This document shows positions 33,092 through 42,155 of a stretch of DNA of 64,000 bases, in pieces. Numbering within the stretch: the stretch's first letter is position 1; every line of letters begins with the position of its first letter. The DNA is from Thermoflexus sp042408815. GTDB taxonomy: Bacteria > Chloroflexota > Anaerolineae > Thermoflexales > Thermoflexaceae. The notes beneath the pieces are model-generated. The model ran no database searches. It saw nothing but the letters and a program-made list of their open reading frames with translations, and was not told the DNA's origin. The translations under genes and the position numbers were made by a program. The stretch spans positions 1 through 64,000 of the forward strand of contig NZ_JBHOQR010000005.1 of assembly GCF_042408815.1 (NCBI RefSeq), in the 5' to 3' direction.

Positions 33092-34294
33092 TCAACGACT
33101 GCTCCGCTTTCGCGCCTCCTCGACCTCCTGAGGGGCGAACAGCGTCTCTTCGACCCGCCCGGCCAGCTGGAGGATCGCCTGAGCAATCGGTTTGGATCGC
33201 TGGGCCACCAATGGGGCCCCTTTATTGATGGAGCTCAGGACGGTGATCTCATCCCAGGGGATCTGAGCGCTCACCGGATGCTTGAGGGCCTGCTCCACCA
33301 TCTCCGCGGTGATCCCGAAGCGGCGATCCATCTTGTTCATGATCATTCGAGTCTTCTGCGGTGGGTAGTTCAACTGGGTAATGACATCAAAGAACAGGCG
33401 AGCGTTCTTGATCGTCGGCACATCGGGGGTCACCACCAGCACGATCTGTTCTGCCTCGTCCAGGATCAGCAGCGTGGCATCCGTGAGCTGGGTGGCGGTG
33501 TCAATCACCACGATATCGAAGAGGGTTCGGGCCATGTGCAGGATCCGCCTCATCGCATCGGCGGTCACATACTCCGCCAGCTCCGGACGTGGGGGGGCCA
33601 GGAGCACTTTCAGCCCGGAGGCATGGGACACCAGGGAGAGGGTGAAGGCCTCCGGATCCATCTCCTCCAGCTGGGCCAGGTCCGCAATGCTACGGGGCCC
33701 CTGCAAATTCAGGAACACCCCGATGTCTCCAAAGGGCAGGGAGGCGTCGATCAGGACCACACGGCGCTCTGGCTTTTGCAAAGCCACGGCAAGGTTCACG
33801 GCGATGAGCGTGGTGCCTACTCCTCCCTTGGGGCTGTAAACCGCCACGACCTTCCCTTGAGCGCCACGCCCACCTCCGGGCAACGGACCCGTTGGGGGCA
33901 GCACTGGCGGCGGCCGGCGCATCCGATGGACCCGACGAACGGTGGCCACCAGCTCGTCGGCCGAGAAGGGTTTGGAGAGAAAGTCTCGAGCTCCGGCCAG
34001 CATCGCCCGCCGCAGATAGTCCGCATCGCTCTGAACCGACATCATCACCACCTGGGTGAGGGGCGCCACCTCCATAATTTGCTCCACCGCCGCGATCCCG
34101 CTCATCCCCGGTAGGTTGATGTCCAGCAGGACGACATCCGGCTGAAGGTCCCGGGCCAGCCGGATCCCCTCCTCCGCGCTGGCTGCGCTGCCCACCACCT
34201 CAATGTCCGGCTCAAACATGAGGAGCTTCTTCAAATTCTCTCGCGTCTCGCGGACATCGTCCACGATCAACACACGAATCCGCGCGTCCGCCAT
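33092..34294 (-). CDS. cpaE: CpaE/TadZ-type ATPase with an N-terminal response-regulator domain
   Basis: The 400-residue protein has two parts. Residues 1-115 form a receiver domain with the acidic pair VDD (11-13), phosphorylation site D58 (VVLLDINLPG) and the Lys of KPF (about 108). Residues 145-380 form a MinD/ParA-like ATPase with deviant Walker A KGGVGTT (156-162) and FDIVVIDTATQLT. TadZ proteins place the Tad machine in the cell. Receiver domains are degenerate in many TadZ, but here the residues are intact, so phosphorylation may control pilus placement. ATG 34294 has GAGGAGATCC ahead. Confidence 0.92.
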   Translation of the reverse strand: MADARIRVLIVDDVRETRENLKKLLMFEPDIEVVGSAASAEEGIRLARDLQPDVVLLDINLPGMSGIAAVEQIMEVAPLTQVVMMSVQSDADYLRRAMLAGARDFLSKPFSADELVATVRRVHRMRRPPPVLPPTGPLPGGGRGAQGKVVAVYSPKGGVGTTLIAVNLAVALQKPERRVVLIDASLPFGDIGVFLNLQGPRSIADLAQLEEMDPEAFTLSLVSHASGLKVLLAPPRPELAEYVTADAMRRILHMARTLFDIVVIDTATQLTDATLLILDEAEQIVLVVTPDVPTIKNARLFFDVITQLNYPPQKTRMIMNKMDRRFGITAEMVEQALKHPVSAQIPWDEITVLSSINKGAPLVAQRSKPIAQAILQLAGRVEETLFAPQEVEEARKRSSR

Positions 34295-34365
34295 CGGATC
34301 TCCTCGACGGGCACAGTCTGGAATGCCTAAACCGATCGGAGGCCCACCCTTGTCCCACCCGGAGC

Positions 34366-35376
34366 TCAGCGGCATGGCTCCCGGGCGAATTGATCGGGAC
34401 AGCCTGGCGTGTTATCTCGAGCCAAGCCGAAGCGTCCCGGAGGCGGAAGCGTGATCCCGATCCGCTGGATCAGCCAGCCCAACGTCACTGGATCTGTCCG
34501 CACCAGCTGGTTGTCTGTCGGATTGCGCAAGGCCAGATCTATCACGGCCCCCGATTCCCGTAGCCACTGCAGGATCAAGGCGTCCTGAGGTTCCACCAGC
34601 AGCGTGATATATTGTTGACGCGGCATGGGCGTGGGCGTCGGTGTGGGCCCAGGAGCGGGGGTCGGTCCGGGGGTTGGAGCGGGGCGGCGAGGCGACTCGA
34701 AAGGCCCCACGGAAAGAACTTCCACGTTCTGGAGGACCAGCTGGCTGACTGGGAAGATCGTCTGCTGGTCCGGCTTCACCACAGCGGCCTGAGCGGCAGC
34801 CCCGGGCTCCACCCCCAGAGCTTTCAGCCGGCTGAAAAGATCCTCATCCAGGATCTGAGGATAAAACTCTCCCTCCGCCGCCTGCTTAACGGGAACAAAC
34901 CGGAACGTCACCAGGACATCCACCCGATCTCCAGGCGCCAAGTTGAAGGCCACCGCGCCCGCCTCATCCACCGGGATGGGGAAGGCCACTTTACCGGGTG
35001 GCACGAAGAAGCTGGCCTCGGATCCCCGCCGTCCCACCTCCGCAGGCTGGACCGTCAGATCCTCCGGCACGATGGGCTTCTGTCGGGGGATATCCACCCG
35101 CGCCACCTTCCCGATCACCGCCTTGGGATCGGTAAAGGCGCCTTCTGGAAGAACCTCCACCGGCCATCCCCGCAGCGTCACATCCGATTCGCTGATCACG
35201 GCGCCACGAGGGATGTTCTGTGCGGCAATCACAATGGATTGCAGGAAGGGCGGCGTAGGGGTGGCCGTTGGAGCAGGCCCCGCCGCAAAGCGCGGCAACA
35301 GCCATAGCGCCGCTCCCATCAAGACCAGGATCAGCAGGATCAGCAGCAACAGCGTCCGATTTCTGCGCCGGCGCAT
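34366..35376 (-). CDS. cpaB: Flp pilus assembly protein CpaB (RcpC-like, SAF domain)
   Basis: The 336-residue protein has one N-terminal membrane helix (LLLLILLILVLMGAALWLLP), a Thr/Pro spacer, an SAF domain (about 46-110: VIAAQNIPRGAVISESDVTL) and the RcpC-like region (VAFPIPVDEAGAVAFNLAPG, DRVDVLVTF). A second Pro/Thr linker (APTPGPTPAPGPTPTPTP) precedes the last 80 residues. It is the first gene of the motor operon. GGGAGGCGGG lies ahead of ATG 35376, and a TATAAT promoter lies about 130 bases upstream. Confidence 0.9.
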   Translation of the reverse strand: MRRRRNRTLLLLILLILVLMGAALWLLPRFAAGPAPTATPTPPFLQSIVIAAQNIPRGAVISESDVTLRGWPVEVLPEGAFTDPKAVIGKVARVDIPRQKPIVPEDLTVQPAEVGRRGSEASFFVPPGKVAFPIPVDEAGAVAFNLAPGDRVDVLVTFRFVPVKQAAEGEFYPQILDEDLFSRLKALGVEPGAAAQAAVVKPDQQTIFPVSQLVLQNVEVLSVGPFESPRRPAPTPGPTPAPGPTPTPTPMPRQQYITLLVEPQDALILQWLRESGAVIDLALRNPTDNQLVRTDPVTLGWLIQRIGITLPPPGRFGLARDNTPGCPDQFAREPCR

Positions 35377-35502
35377 TTCCCGCCTCCCGTGGATAATCTC
35401 CCGCGCTCGCCTCGAGCGGATGGCTCCAGACTGGTTCCACCGCAGGCCTGATCTCCACCCGGCACCGCTCCTGGAAGACAGAAGCTTTTCCGGTTATCGT
35501 CT

Positions 35503-35530
35503 ATTATATGCCTTTTCCAATCTTTCGGAA
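35503..35530 (-). promoter_or_regulatory. Promoter for the Tad motor operon
   Basis: On the minus strand a perfect TATAAT (35508-35503) has TTCCGA (35530-35525) 16 bases upstream. The LPQTG gene promoter at 36.27 kb has the same spacing and a similar -35, so both may share a sigma factor. Confidence 0.55.
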
Positions 35531-35631
35531 TCGGCGCTGGGCCTCCGGGGTCAGGCTTTCCGGGTCATGCCTCTGTAGATGGCCAACAAGGAGCGGGCTT
35601 GATGGGATGGGGAAGCCCTCCCTTGAAAACA

Positions 35632-36177
35632 TCATCCTGAGGGATCTCCCCTTCGCCCGCGGGACCGCCGGTGCCATGCCAGCCAAACTGCCAGCAGCGC
35701 CAATCCCCCTCCGGCCACCGGCCCCCACAACGCTCCCCCTGTCTGCGGCAACCGAGCCGCGTCCAGACGCGGCGGAACGGTTCCCGGCACAGGGCTGTGC
35801 AATTCCCCCGACGGGGGTGGCGGTGGCGGAGGAGGAGCAAGAGTCCCCGTGGCCACCGGGGTCGGGGATGGCATAGGGGTATACGTCGCCGTAGGCCCAG
35901 GGGGCAACGGAGTAGGCGTTAGACCGGGTGTGGGAAACCCAGAACCCGTGGGCGTCGCCGTCGGCATGGGCGTCCCGGTCGGCGTGTCCGTCGGGGTCGC
36001 CAGCGGAGTGGCCGAAGCAGTCAGGGTCAGAGTCGGAATAGGCGTGGGCGTCCAGGTCGGCGGCGGCGTAGGCGTGGGGCCGGGGGTCGGGAATTGCGCC
36101 CCGGCCGGCCGGACTTGGCTCCCCACCACCCCCAGGATCAGCACGCTTCGCAGGCTGCTCCAGAGGAGTCTCCGCAT
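35632..36177 (-). CDS. LPXTG-type cell-wall protein with Thr/Pro stalk
   Basis: The 181-residue protein has a signal peptide (cleavage near RPAGAQ), a long Thr/Pro repeat stalk (about 28-125) and a classical sorting signal at the end: LPQTG (143-147), a hydrophobic segment (LWGPVAGGGLALLAVWLAW) and a basic tail (HRRSRGRRG). A sortase would attach it to the wall. It has no other domain, so it is all stalk. A TATAAT promoter lies 85-110 bases upstream. No sortase gene is in the window. Confidence 0.8.
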   Translation of the reverse strand: MRRLLWSSLRSVLILGVVGSQVRPAGAQFPTPGPTPTPPPTWTPTPIPTLTLTASATPLATPTDTPTGTPMPTATPTGSGFPTPGLTPTPLPPGPTATYTPMPSPTPVATGTLAPPPPPPPPSGELHSPVPGTVPPRLDAARLPQTGGALWGPVAGGGLALLAVWLAWHRRSRGRRGDPSG

Positions 36178-36261
36178 GGGAACCTCGAATCAAACGGACG
36201 GCGCGTCCGAGACTGTTCGGTCGCGGTGGGCCCGACGGCATCGCCTGCAAGTTTGGAAAGC

Positions 36262-36289
36262 ATTATATCGCATTTCGATTCACCAGGAA
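36262..36289 (-). promoter_or_regulatory. Promoter for the LPQTG gene
   Basis: TATAAT (36267-36262) with TTCCTG (36289-36284) 16 bases upstream on the minus strand. Apart from this and a small GC hairpin (about 36195-36209), nothing else is visible in the 230-base gap. Confidence 0.55.
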
Positions 36290-36407
36290 GGTCATCCGGC
36301 AAGGGGATCGCTTTCCCCGCGTTCGAAAACGAAAGAGGGGTTCGGCCACCGCGCGTCCCTTCTCGAATTGAGTCCTGGCACCTCGATCTATCGGATGGCC
36401 GAGGAGC

Positions 36408-39400
36408 TCATGGGCCGCGCAGGACCAGCGGGAGGAACATTCGGAAGCTCCACCCGATCCATACTTCAAGGGTCTCGTTATTGCCCTCGTTGACCTCCAT
36501 CACACAACCCCGTGCCGGATCCCCTAACCCGGGAACCGGCGCATCCACCATCGCCTGCAAACGGGAGATCGAGATCGCCTCAGTGGTCGTGTAGACGAAG
36601 GTCTGGGAGAGGCTTTCCCCGGGAGCCAATCGCTGGGCAGGGATGCTGAAATAGCGGCTGGCGGCAGGGTTCCCATTGATCTTCAAGCCGATCAGCATCC
36701 ACCACGGCGCGCAGCCCAGGGTGCCGCTGAGCGGACGGGCGGTTCCAGGGCCAATGTTGGTCACCCTCAATGTAAATGTAAGCGTTCGAGTAGGGTTGTC
36801 TTCCTGATACTGAATCGAATCCGGCAAGATGGCGGCCGTGAGATCCGGCCCGGCCAGGGCGGTGACGTCGGAGGCCTGGAAGACATCCATCAGGGGAACG
36901 CCGGCCGTCCCGAAGGAGCGGGCAATGACCGTGTTGGTGAAGGCGACCACGTCGGAGAGATTGGCGGAGACGCTGATTTGAGCCTTCTGGACGAAGGAAA
37001 CCGTGGCCCGCGGGCCCAGGGCGGGCAGCGTGATCACTGCCTGCCCCCACCCGACGGGCAGGTCCACGAAAGCAATCCATGGCCACCCGGTCAGCGTGTC
37101 GGTAATCCGAACATCCGTGACCGTCACCCACCCGGTATTGGTGACCGTGACTGTGTAATAAAGTACATCTCCGATATCCGCCTGACTCCGGCCATCGGTT
37201 TTGGAGATCTCGAGAGCGTAGGGCTGACGCACCAGGTGGGCAACACTCCCAAGCGGAATCGGGATCGCACCGGAGAGGGCCGCGGTGGCGGTGAGCCACA
37301 CGCCATCGGCAATGAAAGCGGGATCCGTGATCCGCACGGTCCAGGTGAGGGCGGCAGCCATCCCCGCGCTTAGGCCGGGCAGGTCCCAGCGGAAGGTTGG
37401 CCATGGGTCCGTGAGCACCGAACCCATGGAGACCTGCACGCCATTGGGAATCGGGACGATCGGGCTGGGAAGCTGGCCGAAGATCTCCAAAGCCCCACTG
37501 GCTGCCGACGCCGTGTTCGTCACTCGAAGCGTATAGGTGAGCAACGCCCCCGGGGAAACGATACTCCCGGCAGGCGGAAGAGCGCCGAGCGTGCCGGTCA
37601 GCGCCGCCACCGGATGGATAACTGGGTTGCTGGCAAGCGAGCCGAACTCATCGGTTTGCAACACGGCCTGGTTCTGGATCTCGCCACCTCCTGCGGATAC
37701 GGTGACGGCGAAGGAGAACGTCAGAATCCCGCCCGGGGCAAGGGAGGCAATTTCCCCCAGCCATCCATTGGAGGCGACCGTCCACGAGAGGCCCCCGGAA
37801 GCGGAAGCGGAGCCTCCCACATAAGCGGTTCCGGTAGGGAAGAGATCGACCAGACGGAGGCCGTGCAGAGTGGCGCCACTGTCGTTCGTCAGGACAACCG
37901 TGTAGGTGATCCGATCTCCCGGCCGCACCGAGCTTCCTCCCGGGGGCATGGCTTGCTTCAACCAGGTGGGTGGCCTGTCTGGGACCTCATAGCGCAGATC
38001 GGCCCGGAGCAAGGAAGGCGCCGTGAGGGGGTTTGTGGTGCTGAGCGCCACTTCATACTGTAAGGATTGAACATAGAGATTGAGGGGAATGGAGAGCGTA
38101 ACCGCCCCCGTCTCAGTGAGCGGTGTCCATGCGCTCCAATCACTCCAGGGGAAGCCATCCTGGCTCTGGGATCGAATACGAACTGCGGCGTCTGTTCCGG
38201 GCGGGCGCATGAACTGAAGATCCAGAGTCAACAACAGCCGTCGCTGATCCAGATGGAAGGGCGGGGCCAGATAGTGCCCATTGGATACGAAGAGGCCTGC
38301 TCCCTCCGCGCTCAGGCGGCCGGCGTTGATATGGGTCAGCGGAATGTTGGCATACCGGCCTCCGATCACATAAACCCAACCATCCGGCAACACCACCATG
38401 GCATGGGCGCTGCGAGGCGGCGTGATCAGGCTGGTCGCCGTCCAAGTGATGACCTCCCCCGTGTCCGCGAGCACACCCGCTCGCACATCCCGGCTGGCAT
38501 CGCTGAAGTTGCTCTGTAGCCCTCCACTAGTCAGTAAGAGACCGCGATAACCAATGGCGGCCAGTTCCACCAGATTGTTATCCAGGAGCGCCGTGCGCGT
38601 GAAGGGTCCAAGGAGCGTCCCGTCCCCCAGAGGCGCGAACCAGACCTCGAACAGAGGCAGGCTGCTCGTCCCGGTCATTCCTCCGATCACATAAAGAGCA
38701 CCCTGCTCGGCGACCGCTGCGTGCCGCCACAGGGGATAGGGAAGCGTCCACGAAAGGACTTGCCAATGGGTGATCTGACCCGTGACCGGGTCAGGCCGCG
38801 CCGCATAGATGAGGTCACGAACCTGGAAGCCCTCTGAAATCCCCCCCAACACATAGATCCATCCACCCCATGCGACAACCGCCATGTTCGTCAGGCTGAT
38901 GGGCAGAGAAGCCGTCGTCGTGAACGGCCCCAGGGAGCCGTCCGGCTGGATCCGGGCGTAGACCACCATCCGCTGCGGCGCCCCCGGGGCGATGGCCGGC
39001 TGGTTTTGCCCGCCGATCACATAGAGAAAGTTGTTCACCACCACCGCCCCCCCATATGCGATCCCGGAAGGGAAGAAGTCCGCGAGGTTTGTCGAAACCG
39101 TCACCCAGGGAGTGAGATCATGATCGGAGCGGACGGTGGCCGATTGCACAAGGAATGGGCCTGCGATCATGTCGTTGCTCGAGGCCAATCCTCCCATGAC
39201 ATAGAGGCGGCTCGCCGTATAGACGGCCATATGACCCCAACGGGGGATCAAGCCAGCCGTTACCACCGTGGTGATCCACTCTCCACTCAGCCCGGCCCGA
39301 AGGAGGGAGACGGCGCCATCTCCCATATTCGCCAGCCCGGTACGGAGGAACTCTCCCGCGCTGAAATCGGCCCAGGTGGTCTGAGAGAGGGTCTGGACGC

Positions 39401-39557
39401 CCGCCTCAACCCGGCGGCCCATAGACAGAAGGAGAACAAGAAATCCCACCCCTCCCAGGAGAAGCCCCGCCACAACCCGATGCCAACCTCTGCGCATTCC
39501 CATACCCCGGATCCTGGGTGGAGAGATCGAGATCGGACTCGCCGGAAGCCTCCTCAT
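36408..39557 (-). CDS. Secreted kelch-repeat and DUF11-repeat protein
   Basis: The 1049-residue product has an N-terminal membrane/signal helix (VVAGLLLGGVGFLVLLLSMG), then about six kelch-type repeats (about 90-430; e.g. HMAVYTASRLYVMGG and HAAVAEQGALYVIGG). Three DUF11-type domains follow (ITYTVVLTNDSGATLHGLRL, LTYTLRVTNT, LYYTVTVTNTGWVTVTDVRI), then a CARDB-like domain (PDLTAAILPDS). It ends with FLPLVLRGP, a motif shared by two other secreted proteins here. The start (ATG 39557) overlaps the stop of the TadG-like gene as ATGA, so translation is probably coupled. ATG codons 51 and 57 bases inside are alternatives. It probably acts at the surface beside the pilins. Confidence 0.8.
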   Translation of the reverse strand: MRRLPASPISISPPRIRGMGMRRGWHRVVAGLLLGGVGFLVLLLSMGRRVEAGVQTLSQTTWADFSAGEFLRTGLANMGDGAVSLLRAGLSGEWITTVVTAGLIPRWGHMAVYTASRLYVMGGLASSNDMIAGPFLVQSATVRSDHDLTPWVTVSTNLADFFPSGIAYGGAVVVNNFLYVIGGQNQPAIAPGAPQRMVVYARIQPDGSLGPFTTTASLPISLTNMAVVAWGGWIYVLGGISEGFQVRDLIYAARPDPVTGQITHWQVLSWTLPYPLWRHAAVAEQGALYVIGGMTGTSSLPLFEVWFAPLGDGTLLGPFTRTALLDNNLVELAAIGYRGLLLTSGGLQSNFSDASRDVRAGVLADTGEVITWTATSLITPPRSAHAMVVLPDGWVYVIGGRYANIPLTHINAGRLSAEGAGLFVSNGHYLAPPFHLDQRRLLLTLDLQFMRPPGTDAAVRIRSQSQDGFPWSDWSAWTPLTETGAVTLSIPLNLYVQSLQYEVALSTTNPLTAPSLLRADLRYEVPDRPPTWLKQAMPPGGSSVRPGDRITYTVVLTNDSGATLHGLRLVDLFPTGTAYVGGSASASGGLSWTVASNGWLGEIASLAPGGILTFSFAVTVSAGGGEIQNQAVLQTDEFGSLASNPVIHPVAALTGTLGALPPAGSIVSPGALLTYTLRVTNTASAASGALEIFGQLPSPIVPIPNGVQVSMGSVLTDPWPTFRWDLPGLSAGMAAALTWTVRITDPAFIADGVWLTATAALSGAIPIPLGSVAHLVRQPYALEISKTDGRSQADIGDVLYYTVTVTNTGWVTVTDVRITDTLTGWPWIAFVDLPVGWGQAVITLPALGPRATVSFVQKAQISVSANLSDVVAFTNTVIARSFGTAGVPLMDVFQASDVTALAGPDLTAAILPDSIQYQEDNPTRTLTFTLRVTNIGPGTARPLSGTLGCAPWWMLIGLKINGNPAASRYFSIPAQRLAPGESLSQTFVYTTTEAISISRLQAMVDAPVPGLGDPARGCVMEVNEGNNETLEVWIGWSFRMFLPLVLRGP

Positions 39558-40864
39558 CGGAACAGGAAGAGTTGAGGAGGGGTGGTCGGGCAGGCGTTAT
39601 CGTTATAGGTCAGCTGGAAGTTTGCCCCGGAGACATCGACTTCGTAGCCGAAGATGGCGCCGTTCCCGGTGAACCCCTGGCTGCCCGAGAGGTTCACCAG
39701 ACCGTTCGGGGCGTAGATCAGGCCTTCCCATGCGATCCGGGAATACGAGAGCTGGATCGCCCCGTTGTTGGTGTCATTCGAGGTCGAGAAGAACAGGAGC
39801 TGCCCCTTGCCATCGGGCTCCTTGTAGAATCCTTTAAAGTAAGCCTGATCGTTGTTCGAACTCGTAGACTTGATCGATCCATTGGTGACGACAGTGATGG
39901 TGACCGTCCCCCCACCCTGGATCGTGACATCGCCGTTGACCACGTAGAGCCCATCGCAAAGTTTATAGGAGCCCCCACCGTTGCTCCCGGGGGAGGGGCA
40001 GGAGCCGCTGGATTTCAGGGTGATGGAACCGTTGAAATAATACCGCCGGCTGGAATCGACCTGGTTCCATTTCGCGCCACCGGGCAGGAAGTCCTCATAC
40101 CGGTAGAACGGCGGCATCGGGATGTAGCTGCCCTGCTGGGTGGTCTGGCATGTCCCGTTTCCTTTCTTCTGAGTCACGTAATCGCAGACCCCGTTGATAT
40201 ACATTTGCTGGCTGATGTTAATATCGGCGTTGGAATGGATGTTGCCGTTGACCACCCCAGCCTGGCCGCCGCCAGTGGCCTTGAGCACGTTGGGCTGGCA
40301 GTTGCCGGTACACCCCGCAAAAATCGCCCAGCCATTGCAAGAAACCGGAGGCTGATAGACGGCCACCGCCTGGGCGCTCACCCGCAGGTTCGCCTGGCCG
40401 ATCACTTGCGCGATGAAGGCCGAGAAGGGATTCCAGACCACCACGCGAATCCCCTTGACCTCTTGGGTGCCGATCTTCGCCGGCACGAAACCACCACCGA
40501 CCGGACTGAGGACATTCCCATCCGCGTCGGTGTAGAAGATCTCGATATTGTTGTTATAAGCGTCTCCCGGTTGACCCGAGGTGTCGGGAATGCCGTGGGC
40601 CTCCACCGCAGCGTTCACCGCCTGCCGCAAGGATGCCTCCGGGCAGCCATACCCATGGGGATTACTGCACCATGGCTGGGGGTTCCAGAGAAAGCGGGCC
40701 CCGGTCAGGGCCCCAGCGTCCGCCCCGTTCTGAGCCCGTCGGCGCTGGCCGTAGGCATTGCTGCCATCCAGGGCCAGGGCCGTAAGGGCCAGAAGGCCGA
40801 TGAAGGCGATCGCGATGAGCACCAGTGCCTGTCCACGATTCCACCCTTTCATCCTTCCACCCAT
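39554..40864 (-). CDS. TadG-like minor pilin with extended domain
   Basis: The 436-residue protein has a TadG-like N-terminus (RGQALVLIAIAFIGLLALTA, then ALDGSNAYGQRRRAQNGADA, the pilus-assembly TadG-like helix). A mostly beta-rich, Gly/Asn-rich C-terminal region follows, with several Cys pairs (CNGWAIFAGCTGNC) and a filament-like NGNIHSNADINI pattern. It lacks a vWA domain, unlike the TadG protein at 42.8 kb. ATG 40864 has AGGAGG 7 bases ahead. Its end overlaps the kelch gene by 4 bases. Confidence 0.75.
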   Translation of the reverse strand: MGGRMKGWNRGQALVLIAIAFIGLLALTALALDGSNAYGQRRRAQNGADAGALTGARFLWNPQPWCSNPHGYGCPEASLRQAVNAAVEAHGIPDTSGQPGDAYNNNIEIFYTDADGNVLSPVGGGFVPAKIGTQEVKGIRVVVWNPFSAFIAQVIGQANLRVSAQAVAVYQPPVSCNGWAIFAGCTGNCQPNVLKATGGGQAGVVNGNIHSNADINISQQMYINGVCDYVTQKKGNGTCQTTQQGSYIPMPPFYRYEDFLPGGAKWNQVDSSRRYYFNGSITLKSSGSCPSPGSNGGGSYKLCDGLYVVNGDVTIQGGGTVTITVVTNGSIKSTSSNNDQAYFKGFYKEPDGKGQLLFFSTSNDTNNGAIQLSYSRIAWEGLIYAPNGLVNLSGSQGFTGNGAIFGYEVDVSGANFQLTYNDNACPTTPPQLFLFR

Positions 40865-40896
40865 GGGAGCGCCTCCTGATCGGTCCGCATCACACC

Positions 40897-41385
40897 TTAT
40901 GGGCACGCTCCGGATCCATGGTTGAGGGCCCGCTGCACCGCATAAGCCCGCAGCCTCACCTCCGGGCCGAACACCACCTGCATCACAGGCGTGATCATCG
41001 TAAATGAATATGAGGTGGAAACCGTGATCGGCGTGCCGAAGCAGATCTGTCCCGGATTGTTCGGCATGATCACGATCGTGACCCGGTAGGGATCCAGAGG
41101 AGTTCCGGGCGTGTGCTGGATCGCGATGAACGTTCGATCGTAAGCGTTATTGGGGGTCGCGCATGAAGGCCCGTCGGCCGCGCTGATGCAGCGCGGATTC
41201 ATCGCCGCGTAGAGCGCTCCCTCGCCCGCCGCATCCTGGATCGCCACCCACGCCATATACATCCGGCCCAGATCCAGCACCCCGGTGAGCAACAGCAACA
41301 ACACGGTGGCCGCCAGAGCGAACTCCACCAGGCTCTGGCCGCGCTGGCGATGATCATGAAAGCAGTGATTCCAGCCGGATCCCAC
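40897..41385 (-). CDS. TadE-like minor pilin
   Basis: The 162-residue protein has the TadE prepilin-like start (RGQSLVEFALAATVLLLLLT, then GVLDLGRMYMAWVAIQDAAG), with the conserved Glu after the processing site. The C-terminal domain is short with two Cys. TadE proteins are thought to prime or cap the pilus. It starts at GTG 41385, with GGAGAGGA just upstream. The neighbouring TadE gene at 41.4 kb is 18 bases upstream. Confidence 0.85.
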   Translation of the reverse strand: MGSGWNHCFHDHRQRGQSLVEFALAATVLLLLLTGVLDLGRMYMAWVAIQDAAGEGALYAAMNPRCISAADGPSCATPNNAYDRTFIAIQHTPGTPLDPYRVTIVIMPNNPGQICFGTPITVSTSYSFTMITPVMQVVFGPEVRLRAYAVQRALNHGSGACP

Positions 41386-41403
41386 TGTCCTCTCCCCCCG
41401 CGC

Positions 41404-41964
41404 TCACGGCTTGGGCATGGCGATCCCGCTGATCGGAACCACGGAGCGCATCCCGGCGAAACGGAGCGGGAGGTTCGATACAAAGGGCCGGATCAGAGGG
41501 GTGGCCGCGCTCACCTGGGATTGAACGTCCACATAGACCAGGTCGTTCAGGGCCAGGACATCTGTAGTAGGCAGCCCGATCTGCGCCGGATCCGAAGAGC
41601 ACCTGCCCAAGGGAAGGAAGGATCCACTCCCATCGGGACGACGATACTCCACCGTGATCGTCACCTGGCTCCGAGGCGTCAACGCCAATGTCCCATAAGC
41701 CCGGTTCAGGACCTCGTTGCACTCGGCGATGGTCACCTTCCCGCGATCCGCATCATTGCTCCGATGGATGGTTACGGCGGCCGCTCGCAACGCTTCCCGC
41801 GCCGCGTTGGAGACCTCGGTGTAGATGAAGAGGACCCGTCCGAACTCCATGATGCCCAGCATGAACAGCAACAGCACCGGGAAGACCAGGGCGAACTCCA
41901 CCAGGCCCTGCCCACGATTCCTGGATCCCCTCCACGATCGTCTCGCCAGCCCCCGGAAAGTCAT
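41404..41964 (-). CDS. TadE-like minor pilin
   Basis: The 186-residue product has the pilin-like helix (RGQGLVEFALVFPVLLLFML, then GIMEFGRVLFIYTEVSNAAR) and a beta-rich C-terminal part ending VPISGIAMPKP. It is the first gene of the minus-strand minor-pilin operon, with AGGAGGTAAGAG upstream of ATG 41964. It faces the + strand pilin operon across a 190-base region. Confidence 0.86.
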   Translation of the reverse strand: MTFRGLARRSWRGSRNRGQGLVEFALVFPVLLLFMLGIMEFGRVLFIYTEVSNAAREALRAAAVTIHRSNDADRGKVTIAECNEVLNRAYGTLALTPRSQVTITVEYRRPDGSGSFLPLGRCSSDPAQIGLPTTDVLALNDLVYVDVQSQVSAATPLIRPFVSNLPLRFAGMRSVVPISGIAMPKP

Positions 41965-42053
41965 AAATCTCTTACCTCCTTTGAGGAAACCGCCTCGCCC
42001 GGCGGGGAGGTTACGGGTCCCGTTCTTCCCGCCTCTACCGGACCCTCGGGCTA

Positions 42054-42081
42054 TTGACGGTTTGAGAAATTTTAATATAAT
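42054..42081 (+). promoter_or_regulatory. Promoter for the + strand minor-pilin operon
   Basis: TTGACG (42054-42059) and TATAAT (42076-42081) are 16 bases apart. It lies 75 bases before the first pilin gene, in the A/T-rich centre of the divergent region 41965-42155. A clear minus-strand promoter was not found in this region. Confidence 0.75.
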
Positions 42082-42155
42082 GTGGAGGGAGAAGGGGCGA
42101 AAGAAGGTATATTTATAAACCGTTTTCGAGGGCCTTTAGGATACGGGAGGGATCG

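Noticed and set aside
41965..42155. A short Flp pilin hidden in the divergent pilin region
   Set aside because: No short frame there has the E-Y-A-L type pilin helix; the region only holds a promoter and ribosome binding sites.
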